Shown here: one piece after another, positions 45,686-55,165 of the stretch | Position numbering within the stretch: the first letter of the stretch is position 1 | Layout: each line of letters opens with the position of its first letter | Source: Mycobacterium ostraviense | GTDB taxonomy: Bacteria; Actinomycetota; Actinomycetes; Mycobacteriales; Mycobacteriaceae | Assembly: GCF_002705925.1 (NCBI RefSeq) | Contig: NZ_NKRE01000001.1 | Coordinates: 1,373,657-1,437,656, forward strand | Length of the DNA stretch: 64,000 bases | Direction of reading: 5' to 3' | Notes under the pieces: generated by a model | Database searches by the model: none | Seen by the model: the letters and a program-made list of their open reading frames with translations, nothing else | Told to the model about the DNA's origin: nothing | Position numbers and translations under genes: made by a program

Positions 45686-47386
45686 ATGGAGATTCCGTTC
45701 GCAGACGCCGTGCGCGGCCGGTTCGGCCGCCGCGACGCCGAGTTCGACTTCATCGAGAAGTTCGAACACGAGGCCTTCGATGGTGAGGCAGCCGAGGCGG
45801 CACCCGACACCGTAGACCTGCCCGCGGCAGAGCCGGCCCTGCTGCTGCAGAAGATGGAGAACCGACTCATCCGGCAGCACCTGGCCAACCCGGACGTGTT
45901 GAGCGACGAGGAACTGCGCAAGCTGCGCTACATCCTCAATTTCGCCAGGCTCGCCGACTTCGAGCCGGGCGCCGCCGGGCCCGGTGGCAACCGTGGCCGC
46001 GGTGACGTCTCGGTCGGCGCCGAAGTTGCCCCGTGGCGCTCCAGGGTCACCGACGCGCTGTATGGACCGCTGCGCGAAGAGGCGGATCCGGTCACGGCGT
46101 TGCAGACGGCACGCGAGGCGCTGCAGGGTCTGGCCGCCGACCAGGACGACCAGCGACGCGTGCTGATCGAGCGCCACGGCAACGACTTCTCCCCCGCCGA
46201 GCTGGATTCGGAGGTCGGCTACAAGAAGCTGGTCACGATCCTCGGCGGCGGCGGGGGGGCCGGCTTCGTCTACATCGGCGGACTGCAGCGGCTGCTGGAG
46301 GCCGGCCAACTGCCCGACTACATGATCGGCTCGTCGTTCGGCTCCATCATCGGTAGCCTGGTGGCCCGCGCCCTGCCGGTGCCGATCGAAGAGTACGTGG
46401 AGTGGGCCAAGACGGTGTCGTACCGGGCCATCCTCGGACCCGAGCGGCTGCGCCGCCGGCACGGCCTGGCCGGGGTCTTCGCGCTGCGCTTCGACCAGTT
46501 CGCGCTGGCCCTGCTCAGCCGGGAAGACGGCGTGCGAATGCGGATGTCGGACTTGGCCATTCCGTTCGACATCGTGGTCGCCGGGGTGCGACGGCAGCCC
46601 TATGCGGCGCTGCCGTCACGGTTTCGCCGTCCGGAACTGGCGGCGCTGCAGATGCGGTCGCTTCCGTTCCGCCCGATCGGCATCGGACCGCTGGTAGCGG
46701 CCCGGATGTGGCAGGTGTCGGCCTTCATCGACTTGCGGGTGGTCAAGCCCATCGTGATCAGTGGCGACGACCCGGACCGGGACTTCGACGTCGTCGACGC
46801 CGCGTCGTTCTCGTCGGCCATCCCCGGTGTGCTGCACCACGAAACGCGCGACCATCGCATGGTCGGAATCCTCGACGAGTTGTGCGCCGAGAAGGACATC
46901 GCGGCGATCGTCGACGGCGGCGCGGCCAGCAATGTGCCCGTGGAACTGGCGTGGAAGCGGGTGCGCGACGGCAAGCTCGGCACCCGCAACGCGTGCTATC
47001 TGGCCTTCGATTGCTTTCATCCGCAATGGGATTCGCGGCACATGTGGTTGGCCCCGATCACCCAGGCCGTCCAGTTGCAGATGGTGCGCAATCTGCCGTA
47101 TCTCGATCATCTCGTCAAGTTCCAGCCGACGCTGTCGCCGATCAACCTGGCGCCCTCCGTCGCCGCCATCGACCGCGCCTGCGAGTGGGGACGCGACAGC
47201 GTCGAGCAGGCGATCCCGGTAACCACCGCGCTGTTGCAGCCGACGTGGTGGGAAGGCGACGGTCCGCCGGTCGCCGAGCCCGCGGCGCGCGCGAAGTCGG
47301 TGGCGTCGTCGATGAGCTCGGTGCTGGCCGCGATTCAGTCGCCGACCGGACGCTGGGCACGGTGGCGAAACCGCCACCTGACGTAA
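45686..47386 (+). CDS. patatin-like phospholipase with N-terminal DUF3336-type region
   Basis: A 566-residue protein. The oxyanion loop GGGGGAGFVYIGGLQRLLEA, the nucleophile GSSFGS and the acid DGGAASNVP make up the Ser-Asp dyad of patatins. The N-terminal 190 residues (LSDEELRKLRYILNFARLAD, IERHGNDFSPAELDSEVGYK) match the DUF3336 extension of triacylglycerol-lipase-type patatins. No signal peptide. Homologue of Rv3091 by position. ATG 45686 chosen (AGAGGG upstream); ATG 45668 is also possible. Confidence 0.88.
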   Translation: MEIPFADAVRGRFGRRDAEFDFIEKFEHEAFDGEAAEAAPDTVDLPAAEPALLLQKMENRLIRQHLANPDVLSDEELRKLRYILNFARLADFEPGAAGPGGNRGRGDVSVGAEVAPWRSRVTDALYGPLREEADPVTALQTAREALQGLAADQDDQRRVLIERHGNDFSPAELDSEVGYKKLVTILGGGGGAGFVYIGGLQRLLEAGQLPDYMIGSSFGSIIGSLVARALPVPIEEYVEWAKTVSYRAILGPERLRRRHGLAGVFALRFDQFALALLSREDGVRMRMSDLAIPFDIVVAGVRRQPYAALPSRFRRPELAALQMRSLPFRPIGIGPLVAARMWQVSAFIDLRVVKPIVISGDDPDRDFDVVDAASFSSAIPGVLHHETRDHRMVGILDELCAEKDIAAIVDGGAASNVPVELAWKRVRDGKLGTRNACYLAFDCFHPQWDSRHMWLAPITQAVQLQMVRNLPYLDHLVKFQPTLSPINLAPSVAAIDRACEWGRDSVEQAIPVTTALLQPTWWEGDGPPVAEPAARAKSVASSMSSVLAAIQSPTGRWARWRNRHLT

Positions 47387-47416
47387 GATCGCCGGCGACT
47401 CGCTCGGGTGGCTACC

Positions 47417-48043
47417 ATGGCCCTCATGCCCGAGCCGGTCCCGGCTTCCGAGGAAGCCGCCGCACTCGGCGGCGAGACTGCCGCCCTGCCGAATTCGGCA
47501 CCCACCGACGCAGTTCACGCGGCATGGTCGCACGACGATCAACCCCTCGAACCCGACGAACCCGACGAGTGCCAGGACATCCGCGACGACGACAGGACTT
47601 CCGCAATCGAAGCGGCCGTCCAGTCCTGGGGCACGACGTGGGGCCGTGCCGCGGCGTTGCTGCTGCTGGGTCTCGGTGTCGCAACACTCATCGTGATCGG
47701 CGGTTGGGCGCTGACCACCGAGAAATCCCCCGACCAGGGCGGGCAACCGCCCTCGGCTGCGCGGGCGACGACGGCCGCTCCGACGGCGACGTCCGCGCCG
47801 GCTGCCACCACAATCGCCTCGACCCCTGAGCAGGACAGCGACTACATCAGGGCCCTCAACGATCGCGGCATCACGTTCGCCAATCCCGATGCCGCGGTCT
47901 ACAACGGCAAGTTGGTCTGCATGAACTTCCGTCGCGGCATGACTGTGGACCAGATAGTCGCGGCATTTCGGGCGAGCAATCCGGCGCTGAGCAGCAACGC
48001 CGAAGATTACGTGGCGATCTCGATGCGCACCTATTGTCCGTAA
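47417..48043 (+). CDS. membrane-anchored DUF732 protein
   Basis: About 208 residues from ATG 47417 (GTG 47408 or ATG 47426 are alternatives). An acidic N-terminal tail (HDDQPLEPDEPDECQDIRDD) is followed by one membrane helix (AAALLLLGLGVATLIVIGGW), a Thr/Ala/Pro-rich linker and an outer DUF732 domain (SDYIRALNDRGITFANPDAA, LVCMNFRRGMTVDQIVAAF, MRTYC). The two Cys probably pair outside the membrane. Function unknown. Confidence 0.8.
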   Translation: MALMPEPVPASEEAAALGGETAALPNSAPTDAVHAAWSHDDQPLEPDEPDECQDIRDDDRTSAIEAAVQSWGTTWGRAAALLLLGLGVATLIVIGGWALTTEKSPDQGGQPPSAARATTAAPTATSAPAATTIASTPEQDSDYIRALNDRGITFANPDAAVYNGKLVCMNFRRGMTVDQIVAAFRASNPALSSNAEDYVAISMRTYCP

Positions 48044-48106
48044 CGCGGCCCCTAACGCGGCAATGTCCGGGTGTTCTCGGACCGCGCGGTGGGTACCTAC
48101 GCATCT

Positions 48107-48802
48107 ATGACGGATCCGAGTAACCGGAATTCCCGCCAACCCACCAACCTCAACGGCCGGCTCACGCGGCGCCGACACAAACTTGCTCCGGACCCCGGCA
48201 TCCGGCGCGCCATCCTGGTGGCCGCCTCGATGTCGGTGCGCGAGCACGGGGTACGAGGGCTCAACGTCGCCACCGTCCTCGACCGCGCGCAGCTGAGCAC
48301 CCGCGCCTTCTACCGGCACTTCGAATCGAAAGACCAACTGGTCGCGGCGGTCTTCCTGGAGGTGGCCCGGGTCGAGGCGACGCGGCTGCGAACCCATATG
48401 GCCAAGGCCGCCAACCCGATCGAGGCGGTGGCCGCCTGGATCGACGCGCGACTGGACCTGGCCTTCGACGAGACCGTGAAGGCCGATCTGCGGCACCTGT
48501 CCGTGGAGGCTCAATCACATATGCTCAACGCCCCCGAGCTCGTCGCGCCGGCATACGCCGAAACGCTTGAGCCACTGGTCGAACAGCTTCACCTGGGCTT
48601 GCGACAGCACCTGTTCCACGACATCCATCCGGTGAGCGAGGCGCAATCCATCCAGGGGGTGGTGTGGGCGAGCACCGAGCAGCAGTGGGCATCCGGTGAT
48701 GGTGAACGCGACGGCGTTCGGGAACGCACCGTCCGGTTCTGCCTACGCGGGCTGGGCGTGGCGCCGGACACCATCGCCGAAGTTGCCGGCGCCGGCTGCT
48801 AA
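48107..48802 (+). CDS. TetR-family regulator
   Basis: A 231-residue protein from ATG 48107. The HTH is RRAILVAASMSVREHGVRGL then AQLSTRAFYRHFESKDQLVA. The ligand-binding part includes a run at EQQWASGDGERDGVRERTV near the end. It lies 33 bases before a split SDR gene on the same strand, so it may have controlled that gene. Confidence 0.85.
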   Translation: MTDPSNRNSRQPTNLNGRLTRRRHKLAPDPGIRRAILVAASMSVREHGVRGLNVATVLDRAQLSTRAFYRHFESKDQLVAAVFLEVARVEATRLRTHMAKAANPIEAVAAWIDARLDLAFDETVKADLRHLSVEAQSHMLNAPELVAPAYAETLEPLVEQLHLGLRQHLFHDIHPVSEAQSIQGVVWASTEQQWASGDGERDGVRERTVRFCLRGLGVAPDTIAEVAGAGC

Positions 48803-48892
48803 GCCGGCTGCTAACCCGCCTGCTAAGAAGGTGCGATGGACCTCGGCTTCACCGGATCGAAAGCTGTCGTCACCGGAGGCAGCAAGGGCATG

Positions 48893-49905
48893 ACGTCTCC
48901 GGCGGCTGGAAGCCGCCGGCTTCTTCTCACGCCGCTTGAGCGTGAAGGGCCAGTCCGGCCCGGAGGATGTTGCGTGCGGCCATCTGGTCTGCTTGGGTGC
49001 GATGCGAGCATCGCTGGCAGACGAACACCGCTTGGGTGACACGGTTTTCGGCGGCTGCATAGCCACATTTCTCGCAGCCATCCGTGGGGGCACCTCCCGC
49101 TTGGGGGGAGTGTGCCGGGGGTCGACCTCAATCCAGATACGCCCAGCATCTTCCGCTTTGGCGCGCAGAATCGAGACGAAGCCACCCCAGCCCGCGTCCC
49201 CAATACTTGGTGAAAGCCCGGACTTCGCCCGGGCACCGTTAGGCAAATACTGCCCCGGATTGTCCTCATCGGCGACGGGCTTCGCCCGCCGCATCACGTT
49301 GGCGATCTTGAGATCCTCCACCACCAACAGGTCATATGCCTCGACGAGCTTGCGGGCCTGTTTGTGGTGAAAGTCCTTACGCTGGTTGGCGATCTTGCGA
49401 TGCCACGCAGCGACTTTCTCCCGCCGCCGCTGGCGGTTCTTCGAACCACGCTGGGCTCGTTCCAGCCGCTGCTGTGCCGCGGCCAGCTGCTGCGCCGATT
49501 GCCGACCCCAGCAAGGATTGTCGACGTGCTCACCGTCACCGGTGGTGGCGAAACCTACGATGCCGACGTCGATCCCGACCTGCCGGTCGCTGGCCGGCAA
49601 CGCATTACTCGGAACGTCGTCGCAAGACAGCACCAGCATCCACCGCCGGCCTTGGCGTTTGATCTGGATTGTCTTGACCCGACCCACCACCTTGCGGTGC
49701 AGCTCCACCTTGACCTGACCGATGCCCTGCAAGTACACCCGCTTGGTGTCGGGCAGCCAGCGAGCGCCGTCACCGTCTTTAGGCCACTCCACACTGTCGA
49801 AGCGGGCCTTGCCCTTGAACCGCGGATAGCCCGGCTTCACGCCGGGCTTGGCTACACACCACGCACCATATGCAACGACACCGACAACTGCCGGACACGA
49901 CACTG
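48893..49905 (-). mobile_element. IS200/IS605-type element, TnpB only, degraded
   Basis: The tnpB frame (48927 to about 49850, minus strand) has the first RuvC-like acidic site in VGIDVGIVGFATTGDGEHVD, the second in YDLLVVEDLKIANVMRRAK and a zinc ribbon CEKCGYAAAENRV ... VFVCQRCSHRTQADQMAARN. The ribbon is one frame away from the body (shift near 49090), and the N-terminal REC/wedge part before PGYPRFKGKARF is missing. No TnpA is present. TnpB proteins are RNA-guided nucleases; this copy is not expected to work. Confidence 0.8.
48899..48919. repeat. subterminal hairpin at the element end next to the tnpB stop
   Basis: CCGGCGGC-TGGAA-GCCGCCGG is a perfect 8-base stem with a 5-base loop, lying just past the tnpB stop at the junction with the SDR gene. 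IS605-type ends carry such hairpins for TnpA recognition, and the guide RNA of TnpB is normally read through this end. Confidence 0.6.
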
Positions 49906-50455
49906 TTCGCCCGGCCGGATCCCTTCGACGACTCAAGCCGCCGGTCCCCTCCGGCCGCTACTGATGGACGTTGCGGCCTGGGATGCCGCGTTCACGCTGG
50001 GCATCATGTCGGGTGTCCGTTCGATTCGCGCGGCCTTGCCGTTGCTGCGGGCGGCTGACTGGGCCCGCATCGTGACCCTGTCGCCACTCCATTCAGCGGC
50101 AGAGTCCGCGCCTGGTCGGCTACACCGCATCGAAGGCCGCGCTGAGCAGCGTCACCAAGAACTTGTCGAAAAGCCTTGCCAAGGACGGCATTCTGGTGAA
50201 TTGCGTGTGTCCGGGGACCATCGTCACGGCCAGCTTCACTGAACAGCTCACCGATGTCCTGGCCGCCGATGGCCTGGATGCCACCAAACCGCACGACGTT
50301 ATGACCTGGATTGACAAGCATTTCCACCACCCATGCGATCTTGGCCGCGCCGGTCTTCCCGAGGAGGTCGCGTCCGTCACCGCTTACCTGGTGTCGCGGC
50401 GCAACGGCTATGTCACCGTCGCGACGGTGAACGTTGACGGCGGCTCGGACTTCAT

Positions 50456-51382
50456 CTAACCGGCGGTGCGAGCGTCCCGCCGGAACGGCAGCACATGCAC
50501 CAATGGCACGACGATGGCTCCGACGGCCAATCCGATGAGCGCCGAAACTCCGGTGTCGACCGGCCATGCCAGCACCGCGCCCATGGACCCCGCAGCGTGG
50601 CGCACCTGCTCCTCGAAGTGCTGAACCAAGGCGTACGGCGGGTGCCAGCCGACGCGGTCGCTGCCGACCAACAGGATGTGGCCGCCCACCCACAGCATGG
50701 CCACCGTCCCGACCGTCGCGAGCGCTGAGAGCAGTTTCGGCATCGCGGCGACCAGGCCCCGGCCGACCTGCCGGCCCAACCGGGATCCGGTTTCGGCAAG
50801 CTGCAGGCCCACGTCGTCCATCTTGACGATGGCGCCGACGGCCCCATACACCACTGCGGTGATGATCAGGGCAACAACGACGAGGATGACGAGCCGCGGC
50901 AAGAACCTCTGGCTGGCCACCTCGTTGAGGGCGATCACCATGATCTCGGCCGACAGGATCAGGTCGGTCCGGACTGCGCCGCTCACCACCTCCTGCTCGC
51001 TGGCCGGGCCGGCCTCGGAATCATGACCACGGATGCTGCCCCACGCTTTTTCGGCGCCCTCATAGCAGAGGTAGGTAGCGCCCAGCATCAGGATCGGGGT
51101 CAGCAGCCACGGCACCAACTGACTCAGCAGCATTGCGGCCGGCAGGATGATCAGCAGCTTGTTGCGCAGCGATCCGATCGCAATGCGCTTGATGATCGGC
51201 AGTTCGCGCTCGGCGGCGATCCCGTGCACGTATTGGGGGGTGACCGCGGTGTCGTCGACGACCACTCCGGCGGCCTTGACGCTCGCGTGGCCGGCGGCGC
51301 TGCCGATGTCGTCGACCGAGGCCGCGGCCAGCCGCGCCAGGGCCGCGACGTCGTCCAGGAGGCCGAACAGCCCCGCGCTCAT
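50456..51382 (-). CDS. DUF808 (YedI-like) integral membrane protein
   Basis: A 308-residue protein. The soluble start MSAGLFGLLDDVAALARLAA, then HASVKAAGVVVDDTAVTPQY, is the DUF808 signature, followed by several membrane helices (LLIILPAAMLLSQLVPWLLT, LVILVVVALIITAVVYGAVG, ALIGLAVGAIVVPLVHVL). Corresponds by position to Rv3092c. Function unknown; predicted in the inner membrane. Confidence 0.88.
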   Translation of the reverse strand: MSAGLFGLLDDVAALARLAAASVDDIGSAAGHASVKAAGVVVDDTAVTPQYVHGIAAERELPIIKRIAIGSLRNKLLIILPAAMLLSQLVPWLLTPILMLGATYLCYEGAEKAWGSIRGHDSEAGPASEQEVVSGAVRTDLILSAEIMVIALNEVASQRFLPRLVILVVVALIITAVVYGAVGAIVKMDDVGLQLAETGSRLGRQVGRGLVAAMPKLLSALATVGTVAMLWVGGHILLVGSDRVGWHPPYALVQHFEEQVRHAAGSMGAVLAWPVDTGVSALIGLAVGAIVVPLVHVLPFRRDARTAG

Positions 51383-51443
51383 CGCGTCTCCCCCATGGCG
51401 ATCGAGGTTACCGTTTGCCCGGGCCGGTAGCCCGTCGCGGCGA

Positions 51444-52802
51444 TCACGCCGACGGAGTCCAATGCACCACTTTCATCGCCGTCATCTCGTCGAGCAGCTC
51501 GGGGCCGAAGCCGAAGCCACTGCCGCTGGCTCCCCGCGGCTCCGACGCGCCGCCGGGCGCGCCACCGAACACCGCGTTGATCTTGACCGTCCCCACCGGA
51601 AGCGTTCGCCAGGCCTGCTGCGCGTGGCCCATGTCCGCGGTGAGCACAGTAGCGGCCAGCCCGTAGCGGTCGTTCGCGGCTTCGGTGAGCGCAGTCTGGA
51701 AGTCGGCGACGACGCGTACGGGTGCCACGGGACCGAACGTCTCGTCGCTGAACACCAGCATGTTCGGGTCACAATCGGTCAGTACCGTCGGCGGATAGAA
51801 CGCGCCCGGCCCCGGCGCGGGTTCGCCGCCGGTCAGCACGATCGCGCCCTTTTGGACCGCGTCGACGACGTGGCGGTACACGTGGTCGCGATGACGCCGG
51901 TCGACCAGCGGGCCGATCCGATCGGCCCAGTCGCGCGCCTGGCCAACCAGCTCGTCAACGAAGCGACCGGCCAGTGGCTCCACCACGTAGATACGTTCCA
52001 CCGAGACGCAGATCTGCCCGGCGTTGGCGAACGCTCCGGTGGCGGCCTGTTCGGCCGCCCAGCACGGGTCCAGGTCGGCATCGACGATGAGGGCGTCGTT
52101 TCCGCCGTTTTCCAGCACGGCCTTGGCGCCGCGTTCCGCGCAGACTCGAGCGATGGCGCGACCGGTCGCGCTGCTGCCGACGTGCGCCACCACGTCGACA
52201 TCGTCGGCCGCTGCCAGGCAGGCGCCGACCCGCGCGTCGCCGTCGAGGATTTCCAGCACGCCATCGGGAAGGTGTGCGGCGAGCAACTCGGCAAAGCGCC
52301 GGCCCGTGGCAGGGCATCGCTCACTGGGCTTGTGCACGACGGTGTTACCGGTGACCAGGGCGGCGCCCAGCAGACCAGCGGCAACAGCGATCGGGTCGTT
52401 CCACGGGGTCAGCACCGCGACCACCCCGCGGGATTCGGCGATCATGAAGTCCGTGGCGTTCCAACTGCCCTGCAGGCTTCGCCCGCGGTGCAGCGGTCCC
52501 AGCTCGGCATATTGGCGCAGCGTGTCCACGCCGGCCTGAACATCGCCCAGGACATCGTCGACCGGCTTACCAGTTTCGCGTTCGATCAGCTCGGCGAGTT
52601 CCTCGGCCACCGATTCCACCGCCGCGGCGGCAGCTCGGACCCGGGCAGCCCGTTCTCCCGCGGCGGTGCGCACCCAGCCGCGGTGAGCGTCGCGGGCGCG
52701 GGCAACGGCGCGCCGGCACTCCTCGGCACCGGCGATCGGCACCCGGGCCACGGTGTCGCCGCTGCGCGGATCAACAATGGTCAATTCCAGCGTGTCGGGC
52801 AC
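51444..52802 (-). CDS. NAD(P)-dependent aldehyde dehydrogenase
   Basis: A 452-residue enzyme from GTG 52802. The general base is Glu in VLENGGNDA and the nucleophile Cys is in NAGQICVSVERIYV; VLTPWNDPIAVAAGLLGAAL and GNTVVHKPSE form the cofactor and oxyanion parts. It is slightly shorter than the common 480-500. Converts an aldehyde to a carboxylic acid; the substrate is not clear. It lies 61 bases upstream of the DUF808 gene on the same strand and is not in the M. tuberculosis order I recall. Confidence 0.9.
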   Translation of the reverse strand: MPDTLELTIVDPRSGDTVARVPIAGAEECRRAVARARDAHRGWVRTAAGERAARVRAAAAAVESVAEELAELIERETGKPVDDVLGDVQAGVDTLRQYAELGPLHRGRSLQGSWNATDFMIAESRGVVAVLTPWNDPIAVAAGLLGAALVTGNTVVHKPSERCPATGRRFAELLAAHLPDGVLEILDGDARVGACLAAADDVDVVAHVGSSATGRAIARVCAERGAKAVLENGGNDALIVDADLDPCWAAEQAATGAFANAGQICVSVERIYVVEPLAGRFVDELVGQARDWADRIGPLVDRRHRDHVYRHVVDAVQKGAIVLTGGEPAPGPGAFYPPTVLTDCDPNMLVFSDETFGPVAPVRVVADFQTALTEAANDRYGLAATVLTADMGHAQQAWRTLPVGTVKINAVFGGAPGGASEPRGASGSGFGFGPELLDEMTAMKVVHWTPSA

Positions 52803-52942
52803 GTCTGAGACTTGACCCCAAGCGGCACGGCTAAACCCGCGCTGACCGCATGGAAGCGAATTCGGCGCCGTGGTGCCGTTAGCCGCACCGCGAGCTCACG
52901 ATGACGACGACCGATGCTCGACCGGCCGATCCGCGGATCGGG

Positions 52943-53950
52943 CTACTCGGTAGGACGGCACTCGGTGTCGACCAGGGGCACGATCTCCCGGACCGTGCGC
53001 AGCGTCATCCGGCCACCGGGGTCTTCGGCTGTCGAGGGCACGACGGCCAGGCAGTCGGCCCCGGCTCGGTGGTAGGCGCGCAGCCGGGCCGCGATCCGGT
53101 CGGCGCCGCCCAGCGCACCCACCTGATCGAGCAATTCGACGGGGACGGCCGCCGCCAGTTCGCGTCGGGTTGCGCCGGTGCGCGCGCTGCGGACGAGGTC
53201 GCCGAAGCCCAGCCCGGCGAACATTTCGCCGTAGCCGGGCGGCGCGAGATACACGGCCAGCTGAGCCGCCACCTGCGCGTGCGCGGCGGCACCCGGGTTG
53301 ACCGCGACCGGCACCCAGACCGTCAGGCGCGGCGCGCGACGGCGGACCGCGGCGGCAGCGGCGTCGATCACCTCGCGAACCTGCGCGACGCGCGCCGGCG
53401 ACGCGAGGTTGAGCACCACCTCGTCGGCGTGCTGGGCCGCCAGCCGGATCATGCCAGGACCGAACGCCCCCAACGCAATTCGGGTATCGGGCGGCGTGCT
53501 GCGGAGCCGGAAACCGTGGCTGCTGACGTGCCGGCCGTCGTAGTCGACGCGCTCGCCGGCCAATATCGACCGCAGGCATTCGATGGTTTCGCGCATGACC
53601 GGCACATGGTGTGCCCACTGGCGGTTGTGCCAGCCGCTCACGATCGCCGGACTGGACGCCCCCAGGGCAAGCTCGACCCGATTGCCGGTGAGGGAGGCAA
53701 CCGAACCGACTCCCAGCGCCAGTGTCACCGGGCCGCGGACACCGACGGCCAGCGGGCCGATTTTCAGGGTCAGGTTGGGCGCCCGCAGCCCGACCGCGGT
53801 CGCCAGCGCGAACGCGTCATAGGTGGCCATCTCGCCGATCCAGAGGCCGTCGAAGCCCGCGTCGGAGGACGCCTGTGCGACTTCCATTGCTTCGTGATCG
53901 GGCCGGTCAAGCCAAAACGGCAGGGCGACCTCGACGTCGATGCCGCTCAC
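52943..53950 (-). CDS. LLM-class F420-dependent oxidoreductase
   Basis: A 335-residue luciferase-like barrel: LWIGEMATYDAFALATAVGL, IGPLAVGVRGPVTLALGVGS, VELALGASSPAIVSGWHNRQ and ALGAFGPGMIRLAAQHADEV. GTG 53950 overlaps the stop of the upstream gene (GTGA), so the two are co-translated. Position and length match Rv3093c. With its partner, an acyl-CoA-dehydrogenase-like flavoenzyme, it looks like a two-step oxidation/reduction pair. Confidence 0.88.
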   Translation of the reverse strand: MSGIDVEVALPFWLDRPDHEAMEVAQASSDAGFDGLWIGEMATYDAFALATAVGLRAPNLTLKIGPLAVGVRGPVTLALGVGSVASLTGNRVELALGASSPAIVSGWHNRQWAHHVPVMRETIECLRSILAGERVDYDGRHVSSHGFRLRSTPPDTRIALGAFGPGMIRLAAQHADEVVLNLASPARVAQVREVIDAAAAAVRRRAPRLTVWVPVAVNPGAAAHAQVAAQLAVYLAPPGYGEMFAGLGFGDLVRSARTGATRRELAAAVPVELLDQVGALGGADRIAARLRAYHRAGADCLAVVPSTAEDPGGRMTLRTVREIVPLVDTECRPTE

Positions 53951-55086
53951 AGCATCGACACGTCGCTGGGTTGGTCGAGCAGGACCCGGCCGGACAGCTC
54001 GCGGGAGGCCTCGTTGACCTGGAAGTGGGCGGTGGCGGTAAACGCGTCTCGGAACCGGCGCTGCAATGGCGAGCTGTCGTAAATGGCGCTGCCCCCGGCA
54101 AGGTCGTACATGGTGCGCACGACGTCAGCCGAAGTCCGCACCGCATGCGTGGCCGCCAGCCGGAGCCGGTTGCGCAACGCCACCGGCACCGCATCGGCAT
54201 CGTGGCTGGCCCGCCACGCGGCGTCGATCGCCTGGTAGTACAGCGCGCGCGCTGCACCCAGTGCCGACTCGGCCGTCGCCACCGCCGCCTGGGTCGCCGG
54301 GCGTTCGGCCAGAGTGCGGGTGGAGCCCAGACCCTTCTTTCCAGCGGCCAGTTCGACGAGGTCGTCGATCGCGGCGCGCGCATTGCCCAATGCGGCCGCG
54401 CCGATCGACAGCGCGAAGAAGCCGAACACCGGAAAGCGGTACAGCGGCCGATCCAGGGCAGGTCCGTCGAAGACCGAGAGCACCCGGTCGGCGGGCACGA
54501 AAACCTCGTCGGCGACGCTGTCGTGGCTGCCGGTGCCGCGCAGGCCAAGGGTGTGCCACGTGTCCAGGACCTTCAGGTCCGATTTGGGCAACGCGACGAC
54601 GCACGGCACCCGCTGATCGTCGACGAAGCAACCGGCGAACATCATGTCCGCGTGGCTGATCCCGCTGCAGAACGGCCAGCGCCCGGACACCACGACACCG
54701 CCATCCACGGACTTCGCGGTGCCCCGCGGCGCCCACACCCCGGCCGCGACACCCCGTCCGCCGCCGAACATTTCCTCGCGGCTGGACGCCGGTAGGTAGG
54801 CGACCAGCAGGGCGCTGGTGATGGCGATCGATACGCACCATCCCGAAGAGGCGTCACCGCGGGCAATCGCTTCGGCGCACCGCAGCGCCTTTCCGGGCGC
54901 CAGCTCCAACGCCTCGACCTCGTGGGGCATCGTGGCGCGCAGCAGTCCGGCCGCATCAAGGCTGGCCACGAGTTCGTCGGGAAGTCGGCGATCGTGGTCG
55001 ATCTGCCCCGAAAGCTCGCGAGCCGAGAGTGCGATCTTCTCGGCGACGGTCATGATGTCGGTGGCGGTCGGGTCCGGCTGATGCAT
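53947..55086 (-). CDS. acyl-CoA-dehydrogenase-like flavin monooxygenase
   Basis: A 379-residue protein from ATG 55086 with AGGAGCCCCCG. It has the dehydrogenase fold but group-D monooxygenase features (HsaA/HpaB-like): RGDASSGWCVSI near the N-terminus, SGRWPFCSGISHADMMFAGC in the beta domain, and a C-terminal helix with MYDLAGGSAIYDSSPLQRRF. It lacks the usual catalytic Glu region of true dehydrogenases. Such enzymes hydroxylate phenols using reduced flavin. Corresponds to Rv3094c; divergent from the HxlR regulator, with a palindrome in the gap. Confidence 0.87.
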   Translation of the reverse strand: MHQPDPTATDIMTVAEKIALSARELSGQIDHDRRLPDELVASLDAAGLLRATMPHEVEALELAPGKALRCAEAIARGDASSGWCVSIAITSALLVAYLPASSREEMFGGGRGVAAGVWAPRGTAKSVDGGVVVSGRWPFCSGISHADMMFAGCFVDDQRVPCVVALPKSDLKVLDTWHTLGLRGTGSHDSVADEVFVPADRVLSVFDGPALDRPLYRFPVFGFFALSIGAAALGNARAAIDDLVELAAGKKGLGSTRTLAERPATQAAVATAESALGAARALYYQAIDAAWRASHDADAVPVALRNRLRLAATHAVRTSADVVRTMYDLAGGSAIYDSSPLQRRFRDAFTATAHFQVNEASRELSGRVLLDQPSDVSML

Positions 55087-55130
55087 CGGGGGCTCCTGTG
55101 ACGGTGACGGTTCAACCAACGTACTCCATC

Positions 55131-55147
55131 GGTTCAGTAATTGAACC
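55131..55147. promoter_or_regulatory. palindrome in the divergent gap, probable HxlR operator
   Basis: GGTTCA-GTAAT-TGAACC is a perfect 6-base inverted repeat, 18 bases before the HxlR ATG and 45 bases before the divergent flavoenzyme start. GGTTCA also occurs at about 55109 and TTGAAC at 55161, extra half-sites that suggest several bound dimers. Confidence 0.6.
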
Positions 55148-55165
55148 GGGTAAAGTGATTGAACT

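Larger units (their letters stand above)
48836..50459 (+). pseudogene. SDR gene split by a TnpB element and frame-broken
   Basis: The 5' piece (48836-48892) reads MDLGFTGSKAVVTGGSKGM, the cofactor-binding start of an SDR. The 3' piece begins near 49905 on the far side of the inserted element: AAWDAAFTLGIMSGVRSIRA then WARIVTLSP (about 50085), a frame shift, then PRLVGYTASKAALSSVTKNL with the catalytic Tyr and Lys, and NGYVTVATVNVDGGSDFI to 50459. Some middle sequence may also be lost. Its stop overlaps the DUF808 gene by 4 bases. Confidence 0.8.

Noticed and set aside
44341..45921. 526-residue antisense open frame over selO and the SPFH gene
   Set aside because: No ribosome site, no family motif and complete overlap with two well-supported genes.
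45686..47386. Patatin as part of a known CBASS-type defence operon
   Set aside because: No cyclic-nucleotide synthase, E1/E2 or JAB gene is near; the pair matches the conserved Rv3090-Rv3091 order.
46616..48514. 632-residue antisense open frame over the patatin, DUF732 and TetR genes
   Set aside because: Composition is a reverse shadow of three real genes; it contains no domain.
51147..52808. 553-residue plus-strand frame over the aldehyde dehydrogenase
   Set aside because: The minus-strand enzyme has all catalytic motifs; the plus frame has none.
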